Positions 32,231-40,864 of a DNA stretch of 41,734 bases are shown one piece after another. Under the pieces are notes generated by a model. The model made no database searches and was not told the origin of the DNA. It saw only the letters and a program-made list of their open reading frames with translations. The first letter of the stretch is position 1, and each line of letters starts with the position of its first letter. The stretch is from NCBI GenBank assembly GCA_021648465.1, contig JAKISR010000016.1, positions 1 to 41,734 of the forward strand. The letters are read 5' to 3'. The position numbers and the translations under genes are program-made. Origin of the DNA: Sulfurimonas sp. (lineage in GTDB: Bacteria; Campylobacterota; Campylobacteria; Campylobacterales; Sulfurimonadaceae).

Positions 32231-33181
32231 TTACACTCCTACCTTCATATTTGCACGTATAACTCGTGCTACTTCATCATAAAATGAACTTGCTTGAAAT
32301 TTAACTAAATAAGCTTCGCCGCCAGCTTCCTTGCCCCTACTTTCACTAAAATGATCACTTATTGATGAATTAAATACTATTGGTATTTTACTAAATCTTG
32401 CATCATCTTTAACATTAGCTGCAAAATGGAAACCATCCATTTTTGGCATCTCAACATCTGAAATAATAATTTTAAGATGATCTGTTATCTCTTCGCCATA
32501 CGTATCATATAAATCTTCTAATTTTTCTAATCCAGCCTTACCATCACCAGCTTCAACAACATCAAAGCCCATTTTCATAACTGCTTCTTTAACTATCTTT
32601 CTTGCTGTAAGACTGTCATCAAGTATAAGTGCTAAACCTGAAAAAGTTTCTATCTTTTTAGGAGTACTCTGTGTATCAGGTTCATACAAACCTAAATCTT
32701 GTACAACACTCTCAAGATCTAAAATTAAGAGTACATTATCACCTTCTATTTTAGTAACACCCGTTATTTTGCTTCCATCAAGTGAACTAGTATTACTAAC
32801 AAAAGAAGCTGGTTCTATATCATCCCAATTTATTCTTCTAATTCTTTTTGCTTCATGAACCACGAAGCCTATCAGGATGTGATTAAATTCTGTAATTATT
32901 ATTCTTGATTTTTTTTTAATACTCTCTGGCTCTACAATATTCATCCATTTTGCTAGGTTTACAACAGGAATAACAACATCTCTTAAATCAAAAATACCTT
33001 CTATATATTCCGGTGTACCTGGAAGATCTGTTAAGTGAGGAAATTTAATAATTTCTCGAACTTTAGATACATTTACACCATAAATACCCTCGTATATTTC
33101 ACCATCTTCTTCTTTGAAAATACGAAAATCAACAAGTTCCATTTCATTTGAACCAACTTTTAATTCGTTTTCTACACTCAT
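32231..33181 (-). CDS. cheV: CheV chemotaxis protein (CheW-receiver fusion)
   Basis: A 316-residue protein: a CheW-like domain (about 10-165, with G-V-N-V-S-K-V-R-E-I and I-E-G-I-F-D-L-R-D-V-V-I-P-V-V) and a receiver (188-312) with L-D-D-S, phospho-acceptor Asp242 in S-D-V-E-M-P-K-M-D-G and the conserved Lys in Y-L-V-K. It couples receptors to CheA and may act as a phosphate sink for adaptation. It lies 2 bases before cheA and 3 after the LpxH-like gene. cheV-cheA-cheW downstream of greA matches the gene order of Campylobacter jejuni as I recall it. Confidence 0.95.
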   Translation of the reverse strand: MSVENELKVGSNEMELVDFRIFKEEDGEIYEGIYGVNVSKVREIIKFPHLTDLPGTPEYIEGIFDLRDVVIPVVNLAKWMNIVEPESIKKKSRIIITEFNHILIGFVVHEAKRIRRINWDDIEPASFVSNTSSLDGSKITGVTKIEGDNVLLILDLESVVQDLGLYEPDTQSTPKKIETFSGLALILDDSLTARKIVKEAVMKMGFDVVEAGDGKAGLEKLEDLYDTYGEEITDHLKIIISDVEMPKMDGFHFAANVKDDARFSKIPIVFNSSISDHFSESRGKEAGGEAYLVKFQASSFYDEVARVIRANMKVGV

Positions 33182-33184
33182 GTT

Positions 33185-33925
33185 TTAATCACCTTTAAAG
33201 AAAGTTTTTTCTTGTAACAACTCCATATTTATTAAGTAGTCTACTATAAAATATCTTTGATTGCATGCAAAAACTCCTAAATTGGTATAAGTGAACTCAT
33301 CATATTTAATTGTTTTGTTTTGATGAAAGTGTCCCTCTATAAAGTAATCACACTTATATTTTCCATTTAATCTTTTAGATATAAACTCTTTTAAACCTGT
33401 AAACTCTTTACAATCATCTTTCTTACTCAAATATATATCTAACCTTTTTAAAATATAATGTCCAAAAATAAAATCTACAGTGCTTAATACAAATAACATC
33501 AAAGGATTTCTAATTATCGCTGTATATATTTTGTAGCTTAAGTCTCCATTAATATCTCCATGTGCGAGTAAAACTTTTTTACCATTACAAGTAGCTTCAA
33601 CTGGCTGTATGGATATAGGAAAAATTTTTGCATTTGGAAATATATTTTTAAGATTAAAATCATGATTACCTTCAAGGTATATCATCTCTATATCTAAAGA
33701 TATCTCATTTAAAAATTTTATAACTTCTTGATTTATTTTTTGAGTATAAGAAACTCCACCAAAAAGAGCATCAAATATATCTCCCATAAGGATTAGTTGC
33801 GTTGGTTGAAGTTTTTTTGAGTGAATATCTTTTATAAAATCTAAAAGTTGTGGTCTTTGGTGTGAGTAATGTGCATCTGCTACTATAAATGCACCCTCTT
33901 TTATCTCCAATAGCTTATGGGACAT
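33185..33925 (-). CDS. Metallophosphoesterase, LpxH-like (UDP-2,3-diacylglucosamine hydrolase candidate)
   Basis: About 246 residues from ATG 33925 (an ATG two codons upstream at 33931 is equally possible; both overlap the argC end). The calcineurin-like motifs are in order: D-A-H-Y-S-H, G-D-I-F-D, G-N-H-D, A-H-G-D and G-H-F-H-Q-N. These bind two metals. Members of this family hydrolyse the pyrophosphate of UDP-2,3-diacylglucosamine in lipid A synthesis, and a central helical insertion (about 125-180) like that of LpxH is present. The exact substrate is not proven. It lies 3 bases before cheV. Confidence 0.8.
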   Translation of the reverse strand: MSHKLLEIKEGAFIVADAHYSHQRPQLLDFIKDIHSKKLQPTQLILMGDIFDALFGGVSYTQKINQEVIKFLNEISLDIEMIYLEGNHDFNLKNIFPNAKIFPISIQPVEATCNGKKVLLAHGDINGDLSYKIYTAIIRNPLMLFVLSTVDFIFGHYILKRLDIYLSKKDDCKEFTGLKEFISKRLNGKYKCDYFIEGHFHQNKTIKYDEFTYTNLGVFACNQRYFIVDYLINMELLQEKTFFKGD

Positions 33926-34931
33926 AGGCAATACAAGGTATACCTAAATTTTCATCAATTCCCATCATTATATTTGCATTTAAAACTGCTTGAGACGATG
34001 CACCACGCATTAAGTTATCTATTGCACTTGAGATAAAAAGTATATTACCTTTTTGTTTTACATATATATCACAAAAGTTTGTTCCAGCTACATTTTTCAT
34101 ATCAACTGGATTTTTACTTGCTCTTACATGCATCTCATCTTTATAAAAATCATCTAAGAGTTCAAAAGCATCAAAATCATCACTTACTTGAATATACATA
34201 GAACTCATCATTCCACGAGTTATGGGAACTAAATGAGGAACAAAATTTACCTCATCAAAATCTACTCCTAATTTTTGTGCTATTTCTGGAGCGTGTCTAT
34301 GTACCAAAGGATTGTACGAGAACATATTTTCATGTGCATTTACAAAATGTGTACTTTCGCTAAGCTTTTTACCTGCTCCACTAACACCTGTTTTTGCATC
34401 TATAATAATAGGAGTATAGGGAACTTTTTTATCCATAAAAGGAATAAGCCCTAAAATTGCAGAAGTTGGATAACATCCAGGATTTGCTACAAGTTTTGCA
34501 GAACTTAACTCCTTACGAAATAATTCAGGAAGTCCGTAAACTGCATGAGAAAGATTCTCTACATCTGTATGTAAACAATAATACTCTTCGTATATATCTT
34601 GTGATAATCTATAATCAGCTGATAAATCAACTACTTTAATACCCTTAGCTATAAGTGGTTTTACATAAGCCATAGCTGTTTTATGTGGAAGTGCTAAAAA
34701 CACAAGTTCACACTCTTGTGCCATCTCATCAATATCTGCTTTTAAAACTTTGCACTCATAAACACCACTAAGAGATGGGTGAAGTTCACTTAACATCACC
34801 CCACCCTCTGAATTTGAAATATAGGCAAGATTAAATTTTGGATGATTGATTAGAATTTTTACAAGCTCTAAACCTGTATATCCACTAGCTCCGACTATAC
34901 CAACATTTACCTCATCATTAATCACACTCAA
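33915..34931 (-). CDS. argC: N-acetyl-gamma-glutamyl-phosphate reductase
   Basis: A 338-residue NADPH-dependent enzyme of arginine synthesis. The dinucleotide motif G-I-V-G-A-S-G-Y-T-G-L-E-L (8-20) opens the protein; the catalytic Cys lies in V-A-N-P-G-C-Y-P-T-S-A. K-T-G-V-S-G-A-G-K and H-R-H-A-P-E-I follow as expected. No ATG fits the start: TTG 34931 or GTG 34925 are the choices, both overlapping the greA end. It overlaps the phosphoesterase gene by about 11-17 bases. Confidence 0.95.
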   Translation of the reverse strand: MSVINDEVNVGIVGASGYTGLELVKILINHPKFNLAYISNSEGGVMLSELHPSLSGVYECKVLKADIDEMAQECELVFLALPHKTAMAYVKPLIAKGIKVVDLSADYRLSQDIYEEYYCLHTDVENLSHAVYGLPELFRKELSSAKLVANPGCYPTSAILGLIPFMDKKVPYTPIIIDAKTGVSGAGKKLSESTHFVNAHENMFSYNPLVHRHAPEIAQKLGVDFDEVNFVPHLVPITRGMMSSMYIQVSDDFDAFELLDDFYKDEMHVRASKNPVDMKNVAGTNFCDIYVKQKGNILFISSAIDNLMRGASSQAVLNANIMMGIDENLGIPCIAYVP

Positions 34932-35415
34932 AAACTATCTCCTGATACTTCACTTCATCTATCTCAAACTCTTTTTTTCCACCTGGAAGTTGAACTTTGA
35001 CTTCATCCCCTTCCTTTTTACCAAGGAGCTGTTTTGCTAAAGGTGAGCCAAAAGAGATAAGTCCCATATCTGGATTAGATTCACATCCACCAACTATAGT
35101 ATAAGTTAACTCTTCATCAGTATCCATATCAGTCATAACAACTGTTGATCCAAAACTTATTTTAGCATGTTCTAAGTCACTTGGATCAACAATTTTAGCA
35201 CACCCTATAAGCTCTGCAAGATCTGCCAAACGCCCATCTATAAATCTTTGTTGCTCTTTTGCTGCATGATACTCTGCATTTTCTTTTAAGTCACCGTGTT
35301 CTAGTGCTGTTTCTATATCTTTAACAGTTTGAGGTCTCTTTACCATCTTTAAATTTTTTACTTCAGCTTGGAGTTTTTCATATCCAAATAATGTCATAGG
35401 TTCAATTTTTTCCAT
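34918..35415 (-). CDS. greA: Transcription elongation factor GreA
   Basis: A 165-residue factor that rescues backtracked RNA polymerase by stimulating transcript cleavage. The N-terminal coiled coil (12-78) carries the acidic tip in A-L-E-H-G-D-L-K-E-N-A-E-Y (Asp and Glu needed for cleavage). The C-terminal FKBP-like domain (85-160) has F-G-S-T-V-V and I-S-F-G-S-P-L-A-K-Q-L-L-G-K-K-E-G-D-E-V. It is the first gene of the eleven-gene minus-strand train, with a -10 TATAAT at 35448-35453. Confidence 0.97.
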   Translation of the reverse strand: MEKIEPMTLFGYEKLQAEVKNLKMVKRPQTVKDIETALEHGDLKENAEYHAAKEQQRFIDGRLADLAELIGCAKIVDPSDLEHAKISFGSTVVMTDMDTDEELTYTIVGGCESNPDMGLISFGSPLAKQLLGKKEGDEVKVQLPGGKKEFEIDEVKYQEIVFECD

Positions 35416-35447
35416 AGTTATATCTCTTATATTTTTTTAATTAAATG

Positions 35448-35453
35448 ATTATA
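35448..35453 (-). promoter_or_regulatory. -10 element of the greA-to-pepP gene train
   Basis: TATAAT on the minus strand, 33 bases before the greA ATG and immediately next to the stop of the 86-residue gene at 35454. The expected start near 35441 gives a leader of about 26 bases with an AGAGAT ribosome site. Confidence 0.5.
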
Positions 35454-35714
35454 TCAGATTTTTATTGTAGTTGCTTTCATACTAGGTAAATCAAATTCAA
35501 TTTTTTCGTTTTGACACTCTATAAAAAGTGTACAAGCTTTTTTACTAAGAAGTTTTACATTTTCAATTTTTTCTAAAAGCACAACTTCCTTTTCACTTTG
35601 TGGATCATAAGCTTTTAAAATACCATCTTTTATAAAAAATATTCTCCCACCACCACAACCATCACCAATAATTCCTTCACAAACTAATGGTAAGTTTAAA
35701 TCAAATTTTTGCAT
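35454..35714 (-). CDS. Small hypothetical protein (86 residues)
   Basis: A soluble protein of beta-rich appearance with a C-E-G-I-I-G-D-G-C-G-G-G-R-I-F-F stretch at about 12-27 that contains two cysteines, then short alternating strands. Not recognised. Its ATG overlaps the stop of the ATPase gene (TAATG), so the two are translationally coupled. It ends 38 bases before greA. It could belong to the conserved greA neighbourhood or be a partner of the ATPase; the overlap argues for the latter only weakly. Confidence 0.7.
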   Translation of the reverse strand: MQKFDLNLPLVCEGIIGDGCGGGRIFFIKDGILKAYDPQSEKEVVLLEKIENVKLLSKKACTLFIECQNEKIEFDLPSMKATTIKI

Positions 35715-37789
35715 TATTTTCCTTGTAAAAACTTTTTTCCATTTTCAGTAATTGAAAAATATGGCTTACTGCTTTTTTTAATTCTTTCAATAAATTTTTT
35801 ATTTTTTATTTTTTTATTTTCTCCTACACTATATGTTATTGATTGATATGTTCTATCTAATTCTAATCCTAATTCATATGCTCTAAGTGGTGATTTATTA
35901 TTTAAAGTATTTAATATTTCAAATTCTTTCTTGGGTATTTTAGGTATTTTAAGGAATAGATTTTTTTGTTTTTCATTGATTACTGGTTTTAATTCCACTA
36001 CTTTTCCACAACTAGTACATGGCATCTTAAATTTAACAAAAACATCTTTTTGTTCTATTGGGTATTTAAAATTACATTCAGTACAAACTAATTCTTTCGA
36101 ATCATTCATCCATTTATTAAGAAGTTTATTGTAGTCAAAAACTCTTTCTATCCTAAACTTTCTATCACTCTTTTCATCATAGATAATATTATTATCCATG
36201 CAAAGTCCATAGTTTAAAGAAAAAACACTAATGTCATTACCTTCTCTATCTTTTTGTTGAGAATATTTCGTAATAAAAAAATTAAACTCTAGTGTTTTTA
36301 AAACACTTTCAAGTTCTTCATTAATATACAAGTAGTTTGATGGAGCGGTATTGGTAGTATATTGTTTAAATATATTTGCTATTGAAGTACCTATTTTCTT
36401 TTTATTTTCTTTGGCTTTTAATATAATAGATTTCAATAAATCTAAAAGATGATATTGCTCAAAAGCTTCATCATAACTCTTGTACTCAATATATTCACTT
36501 TTAGTTAAAACATATTCAATATCATCAGTATAATGTTGCTTTGAAGCTTCTTGTAATATTTTTTTATTTATTTTTTTATTTAAGCTATTAGCTTTTACAA
36601 GAGCAATCTCTAGTATTTTTCCCATTATTCTAGGAACATTCGAACTTATTTGAAATAATATTTTATAAAAATTATCCATTGTAAGATTAGATAAATCAAA
36701 AAAATCTCCCATCTCAACATTATTTCCAAAATAATATTTAAATCTTTTTTCAATAAGCCTTTTTGTATATTTAATAGCAGATTCTTCAACTTTTTCTATA
36801 TTAGATATTGAATATAAATCATAATAATCTAAGGTATATGTTCTTACTTTTTGTCTATCAATTGATGGTAAATAATCCCTACTTGGATATAAAGAAATTT
36901 TAAATTTAAAAAATTCATCAGATAAATTATTTAATGGAGCGATAATGAATTCAGTAAAAATTTCCATTGACTCTTTATCAATTTCTGACATATCATCTAA
37001 ACAAATAAATACATGCTGAATAGATAACTTTGATAAAAGTTCTTTCAATTGGTTCATTAATTCAATTATATTAAAATATCGTCCTAAAATTTGAGTGAAC
37101 TCTTGTAGATTTTTATTTTCATTTTTTTGATTATGTTCAAGAGAAACATTAATAGCTTGTTCCGTAGTTGATAATGTAGCATTAGCAGATTGATTTTTCT
37201 CACTAACTAATTTATTTGTATTAAAACTTTGTACTTCTTGCTTCGATGTTATATCAATAAATTTAGATGTAGTGGCATTGATAAATAAAGCATCTAGTTC
37301 TTTTTCAAAATTCTTTTTACTCATACCATTCTGAAATATAAATGATAAAACTGGGTTTGTAAATAAGTTCTTTTTGAGTTCTTTTTTTACTTCATCAATT
37401 ACTTTTGTAACAAAATCTTTATATAAACTCAATCTTTCAATATCCATCTGTGATAAAGAAAAATCATTTTTTATATTTCCAAATGATGTCTTTTTGGACT
37501 GTTCAAATAATGCTTTAACATCTATATATAAAGATAACTTTGTATCACTTTTTCTAATTTCATGCTGAAATCTATTGATAATAGTTGATTTTCCTGTTCC
37601 CTTACGACCTATTAGAAGAGTTGTATTATTTTGAAGCATTGTTTTTAAGATTAAATCATTTTCTAAGGGGTCTACATAAAGCTCTTCTATTAAATTTTCA
37701 TTATTATTTTCATCTTTTAATTCAGCTCTTCTATATCTACTAAGTGATTCAGTTAATTTTAAAAATATATCTATTTTATCTATATCCAC
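35714..37789 (-). CDS. Large P-loop ATPase with C-terminal zinc ribbon and winged helix
   Basis: A 691-residue protein. Walker A G-R-K-G-T-G-K-S-T at 61-69, Walker B F-I-C-L-D-D at 261-266, followed by a Y-P-S-R-D-Y segment (301-306) that could hold a sensor arginine. Residues 320-560 are helical, as in STAND or ORC/Cdc6-like AAA proteins. A zinc ribbon with C-T-E-C and C-T-S-C pairs lies at 569-594 and a winged-helix-like domain at about 620-690. No transmembrane segment. This layout suggests an ATP-driven switch that reads nucleic acid or a partner through its C-terminus, as in some phage-defence ATPases, but no known family is firmly matched. Confidence 0.7.
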   Translation of the reverse strand: MDIDKIDIFLKLTESLSRYRRAELKDENNNENLIEELYVDPLENDLILKTMLQNNTTLLIGRKGTGKSTIINRFQHEIRKSDTKLSLYIDVKALFEQSKKTSFGNIKNDFSLSQMDIERLSLYKDFVTKVIDEVKKELKKNLFTNPVLSFIFQNGMSKKNFEKELDALFINATTSKFIDITSKQEVQSFNTNKLVSEKNQSANATLSTTEQAINVSLEHNQKNENKNLQEFTQILGRYFNIIELMNQLKELLSKLSIQHVFICLDDMSEIDKESMEIFTEFIIAPLNNLSDEFFKFKISLYPSRDYLPSIDRQKVRTYTLDYYDLYSISNIEKVEESAIKYTKRLIEKRFKYYFGNNVEMGDFFDLSNLTMDNFYKILFQISSNVPRIMGKILEIALVKANSLNKKINKKILQEASKQHYTDDIEYVLTKSEYIEYKSYDEAFEQYHLLDLLKSIILKAKENKKKIGTSIANIFKQYTTNTAPSNYLYINEELESVLKTLEFNFFITKYSQQKDREGNDISVFSLNYGLCMDNNIIYDEKSDRKFRIERVFDYNKLLNKWMNDSKELVCTECNFKYPIEQKDVFVKFKMPCTSCGKVVELKPVINEKQKNLFLKIPKIPKKEFEILNTLNNKSPLRAYELGLELDRTYQSITYSVGENKKIKNKKFIERIKKSSKPYFSITENGKKFLQGK

Positions 37790-37849
37790 AATTTACTCCA
37801 ATTATTAATATTATCATTTATATATCTTACTAAGTTTAAAATATTCATC

Positions 37850-38839
37850 TCAATCACCCAATAAATTAACAACCAACTTAACCATCAACTCTTTTTGTTT
37901 AGGGTCACTTGATGCTGTAAGAAGCGCTAAAGAAACTAAAGCATTATCATTTATCCTTAGCTCGCCATTTGGTTTATAAAGTAAGTTGTTTTTACTTAAA
38001 AACAGTATAAATAAAAATGAACCTACTCGTTTGTTTCCATCACTAAATGGGTGGTCTTTTATGGTGTAGTATAATAAATTTGCTGCTTTTTCTTCTGTAC
38101 TTGGGATAAGATCGTCTCCTCCAAAAGTTTGATAGATATTACCTATAATTCCTTTTAATGAATCATCTTTCTCATTTGCAAAAAGGTATGTTGCTTCACC
38201 TTTTTTCATAAGTTCTGCTTTTAATTTGTCTATAGCTTGTTTTATCTCTTTATATTCAAGTTTAATTTTTTGTTCTGTTGTACCTTGAAGTGACATTAAA
38301 CTATCTTCATCATAACTTTGAAGCAGTGACCAACTTTTTGCATAGTTATTTATGATGTCAAATAAACCTTTTACTTCATCATTTTCTATGCTTTTATTTT
38401 CAAGTGAATTTTTTATAAGTTCTATTGTTGATGTTAATTCATGTAACTGTCTTTGCTGAAACTTCTTTTGATTTACAGAGTAGCCTTTTATCAAATACTC
38501 TTTTAGTATTTTTGTTGCCCAAATACGAAACTGCGTACCTTTTTTTGATTTTACTCTATATCCTACTGAGATAATTACATCTAAATTATAATAGTTAACA
38601 TCTCTATTAATTTCTCTTGTCCCTTCCATTTGAACTATCCGGAAATTCCGGATAGTTGAATTTTCTTCAAGTTCTTGCTCTTTATAAATATTTTTTATAT
38701 GCTCATTAATTGTTCTTATATTTTTATCTAAAAGTACTCCCATCTGCTTCTGAGAAAGCCAAACTGTTTCATTTTCCAAGGATACATCTAAATTTATCTC
38801 TCCATTTTTATCTGTATATATTAAAACTTCATTATTCAT
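37850..38839 (-). CDS. RhuM-Fic fusion protein (RhuM/DOC family)
   Basis: A 329-residue protein. Residues 1-125 are a RhuM-type domain (V-W-L-S-Q-K-Q-M-G-V-L-L, N-R-D-V-N-Y-Y-N-L-D-V-I-I-S-V-G-Y-R-V, F-R-I-W-A-T), with features of a phage-like DNA-binding helix-turn-helix. Residues about 200-325 are a Fic/Doc domain with H-P-F-S-D-G-N-K-R at 263-271. Fic proteins attach AMP or phosphate to target hydroxyls. This family is widespread in accessory regions next to restriction or toxin genes. The target is unknown. It lies 60 bases upstream of the ATPase in the same direction. A 25-base palindrome lies inside it at 38633-38657. Confidence 0.85.
   Translation of the reverse strand: MNNEVLIYTDKNGEINLDVSLENETVWLSQKQMGVLLDKNIRTINEHIKNIYKEQELEENSTIRNFRIVQMEGTREINRDVNYYNLDVIISVGYRVKSKKGTQFRIWATKILKEYLIKGYSVNQKKFQQRQLHELTSTIELIKNSLENKSIENDEVKGLFDIINNYAKSWSLLQSYDEDSLMSLQGTTEQKIKLEYKEIKQAIDKLKAELMKKGEATYLFANEKDDSLKGIIGNIYQTFGGDDLIPSTEEKAANLLYYTIKDHPFSDGNKRVGSFLFILFLSKNNLLYKPNGELRINDNALVSLALLTASSDPKQKELMVKLVVNLLGD
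38633..38657. repeat. Perfect 12-bp-arm palindrome inside the RhuM-Fic coding region
   Basis: AACTATCCGGAA (38633-38644), a single A, and TTCCGGATAGTT (38646-38657). It is more GC-rich than its surroundings and codes part of N-S-T-I-R-N-F-R-I-V-Q in the RhuM domain. Confidence 0.85.
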
Positions 38840-38873
38840 TTATAATTCCTTATAAAATTTATTTGTAACCATC

Positions 38874-39251
38874 CTAAAACCACGAATCATCTAAACAGTC
38901 TTCTTTGCTATCTTTTATAAATTCCATATACTCACTTAAATCTTTAATTTTCATATATTCATCATATGTATACTCTTTAAATATTGTATCACTTAAACAG
39001 GTACATAAGGTCTCGTTATTATCTTCATTACATACTAAAAGCATCTTCTCTTTTTGTATATTTTCCCATCCAAAGTAACTTGTGTATATTGGGGATAGTG
39101 TCCATATTGCGAAACCAAGTGTTAAAACAATATTTACAATATAATCTTTTTTTCTAGTCTCTATATATTTTTTAACATCATAAATTATAATTATTAAAAA
39201 TACTACCTCTAACCCTATTATAAACCAATCATTATCTAAAAAATCAAACAT
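38874..39251 (-). CDS. Small membrane protein of unknown function
   Basis: A 125-residue protein with two hydrophobic segments (about 9-26 and 38-59) and an acidic, cysteine-containing C-terminal part (C-N-E-D-N-N-E-T-L-C-T-C near 74-85, another Cys near 119). Probably inner membrane, with the tail's cysteines possibly periplasmic. Not recognised. It precedes the RhuM-Fic gene by 34 bases in the same direction and may belong to the same accessory block. Confidence 0.6.
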   Translation of the reverse strand: MFDFLDNDWFIIGLEVVFLIIIIYDVKKYIETRKKDYIVNIVLTLGFAIWTLSPIYTSYFGWENIQKEKMLLVCNEDNNETLCTCLSDTIFKEYTYDEYMKIKDLSEYMEFIKDSKEDCLDDSWF

Positions 39252-39354
39252 TCTTTTCCATTTTAAACTTCTCCAAGCACACTTCTAAAAAGTCAAACAA
39301 ATATTTTCATTTCAATTATTCTATTTCTTAACACTTCAACGCTTAACATCTCTT

Positions 39355-39993
39355 TTACCTTTTTAATATTTTCTTTATAGCCTCTGCACACATAACATGT
39401 CCAAAAGTACCAGTCACACCTACAAAACTACCTTTTGCTTTTACCATCGCTTCTTCTGAGCTAAAAATTACAGTGTACTTTTTTTTAAATCCTCGTTTTT
39501 TTAACTCATAGCGAATTTTTGAGCCAAACTTATCTCCATAACTTTTCCAAATATCATCAACATGAACTTTTGTTGGGTCTAATCTTTTTGCAGAACCAAA
39601 TGATGAGATAAGCTTTTTATAACATCTTTGTGCAATTGCAAGTTTTGCTTTTGTATCATCAATAGCGTCTAAAATTAAATCATACTCATCAAAATCAAAA
39701 TCACTTACCCACTCTTCATCTATTTTTTTGTTTATGGCTATTACTTCTGGATAGTGCTGTTTTAATGCATCTACTTTTATCTCACCCTCATGCAGTTGAG
39801 ACCACATTTGACGATTTTGATTTGTAATATCGTATCTGTCATAATCAACTATAGTGATATTTGTCACTCCACTTCTATAAAGTGCATCAAGACAATGCCC
39901 ACCAACTCCACCAACACCTAAAAGTAAAATTTTTGCACTTTGAAGTTTTAAAAAATCATCCTCAAGTAGAAGTTTTATACGGTCGTATTTCAT
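39355..39993 (-). CDS. tcdA: ThiF/MoeB-like E1 family, tRNA threonylcarbamoyladenosine dehydratase-like (TcdA)
   Basis: A 212-residue E1-like adenylating enzyme. The nucleotide-binding G-V-G-G-V-G-G-H at about 27-34 is followed by D-Y-D-R-Y-D-I-T-N-Q-N-R-Q, and D-A-I-D-D-T-K-A-K. The C-terminal F-S-S-E-E, G-T-F-G-H-V-M-C-A-E-A-I agrees with TcdA/CsdL, which dehydrates t6A to the cyclic form in tRNA. There is no zinc cysteine quartet, as in that subfamily. It lies 4 bases after surE in one operon. Confidence 0.87.
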   Translation of the reverse strand: MKYDRIKLLLEDDFLKLQSAKILLLGVGGVGGHCLDALYRSGVTNITIVDYDRYDITNQNRQMWSQLHEGEIKVDALKQHYPEVIAINKKIDEEWVSDFDFDEYDLILDAIDDTKAKLAIAQRCYKKLISSFGSAKRLDPTKVHVDDIWKSYGDKFGSKIRYELKKRGFKKKYTVIFSSEEAMVKAKGSFVGVTGTFGHVMCAEAIKKILKR

Positions 39994-39997
39994 ATAA

Positions 39998-40783
39998 TTA
40001 ATCTATCCATTTTTGAAGTTTCTTCATACTTTTGTAAGCACTCATATCTAGCTGAATTGGAGTTATAGAGATGTTTCCAGCTTCAATGGCTTCGTAATCA
40101 CTCAAACCATTGTTACCATCTCTTGGAGAAAAATTTAGTGGATGCAAACCTAACCAATAATGTTCCTCTCCACGAGGATTTCTATGTAAGTGAGCATCAT
40201 TTGCATAAACTCTATAACCTGCGTAAGTTATCTCTATTTTTGCTTCTTTAATATCAGCTGGAATATTTATATTTAAAAATTCACGCTCTGGCAATGGAAA
40301 TGAACTTTCTTTTATCTTTAAAATAAGTTTTTTAATAGTCCTCGTTGCTAAAGAAAAATCTCCATCAGGATTTGTAAAGTCCATCACTTGTGAAATTGCG
40401 ATAGATGGAATATCATGAAGAACACCCTCCATCGCTCCAGCAGCTGTTCCTGAATATGTAATATCTTCACCCATATTTGAGCCACGATTTATCCCACTTA
40501 CAAGCAGATCTGGCTTTTCATCTCCATATATCGCACTTAAAGACAAATATACACAATCACTTGGCGTTCCATCATCAAGTTTAAAAAAATCATCACTTAC
40601 CCCAACAAAACGAAGTGGACGAGTCAAAGTAAGTGAATGTCCACAGGCTGATTTTTCATTTGCAGGAGCTACAACTGTAACTTTTACATCATCTAATTCC
40701 TTGAGTGCTTCAACCAAACACAACAAACCTTTTGCTTCATAACCATCATCATTTGTTACTAAAATATTATACTTTTTTTTCAT
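39998..40783 (-). CDS. surE: 5'/3'-nucleotidase SurE
   Basis: A 261-residue survival protein E that dephosphorylates nucleoside monophosphates. The metal-binding motif N-D-D-G-Y-E-A-K-G at 11-19 and the conserved S-G-I-N-R-G-S-N-M-G-E-D-I-T-Y-S-G-T-A-A-G-A-M-E segment are intact, as is the S-A-C-G-H-S-L-T-L-T loop. Length is normal. It heads an operon with the tcdA-like gene. An AT-rich -10-like TATGATAAAAT lies just upstream on the minus strand. surE next to a ThiF-family gene near greA and the che genes recalls Campylobacter jejuni gene order. Confidence 0.96.
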   Translation of the reverse strand: MKKKYNILVTNDDGYEAKGLLCLVEALKELDDVKVTVVAPANEKSACGHSLTLTRPLRFVGVSDDFFKLDDGTPSDCVYLSLSAIYGDEKPDLLVSGINRGSNMGEDITYSGTAAGAMEGVLHDIPSIAISQVMDFTNPDGDFSLATRTIKKLILKIKESSFPLPEREFLNINIPADIKEAKIEITYAGYRVYANDAHLHRNPRGEEHYWLGLHPLNFSPRDGNNGLSDYEAIEAGNISITPIQLDMSAYKSMKKLQKWID

Positions 40784-40864
40784 AATGCAATTTTATCATA
40801 AAGCTTCAATATTTTCTTTTTTGTCCGATATATGTCTGTATTAAAAATTCAAGGCATTCTATAT

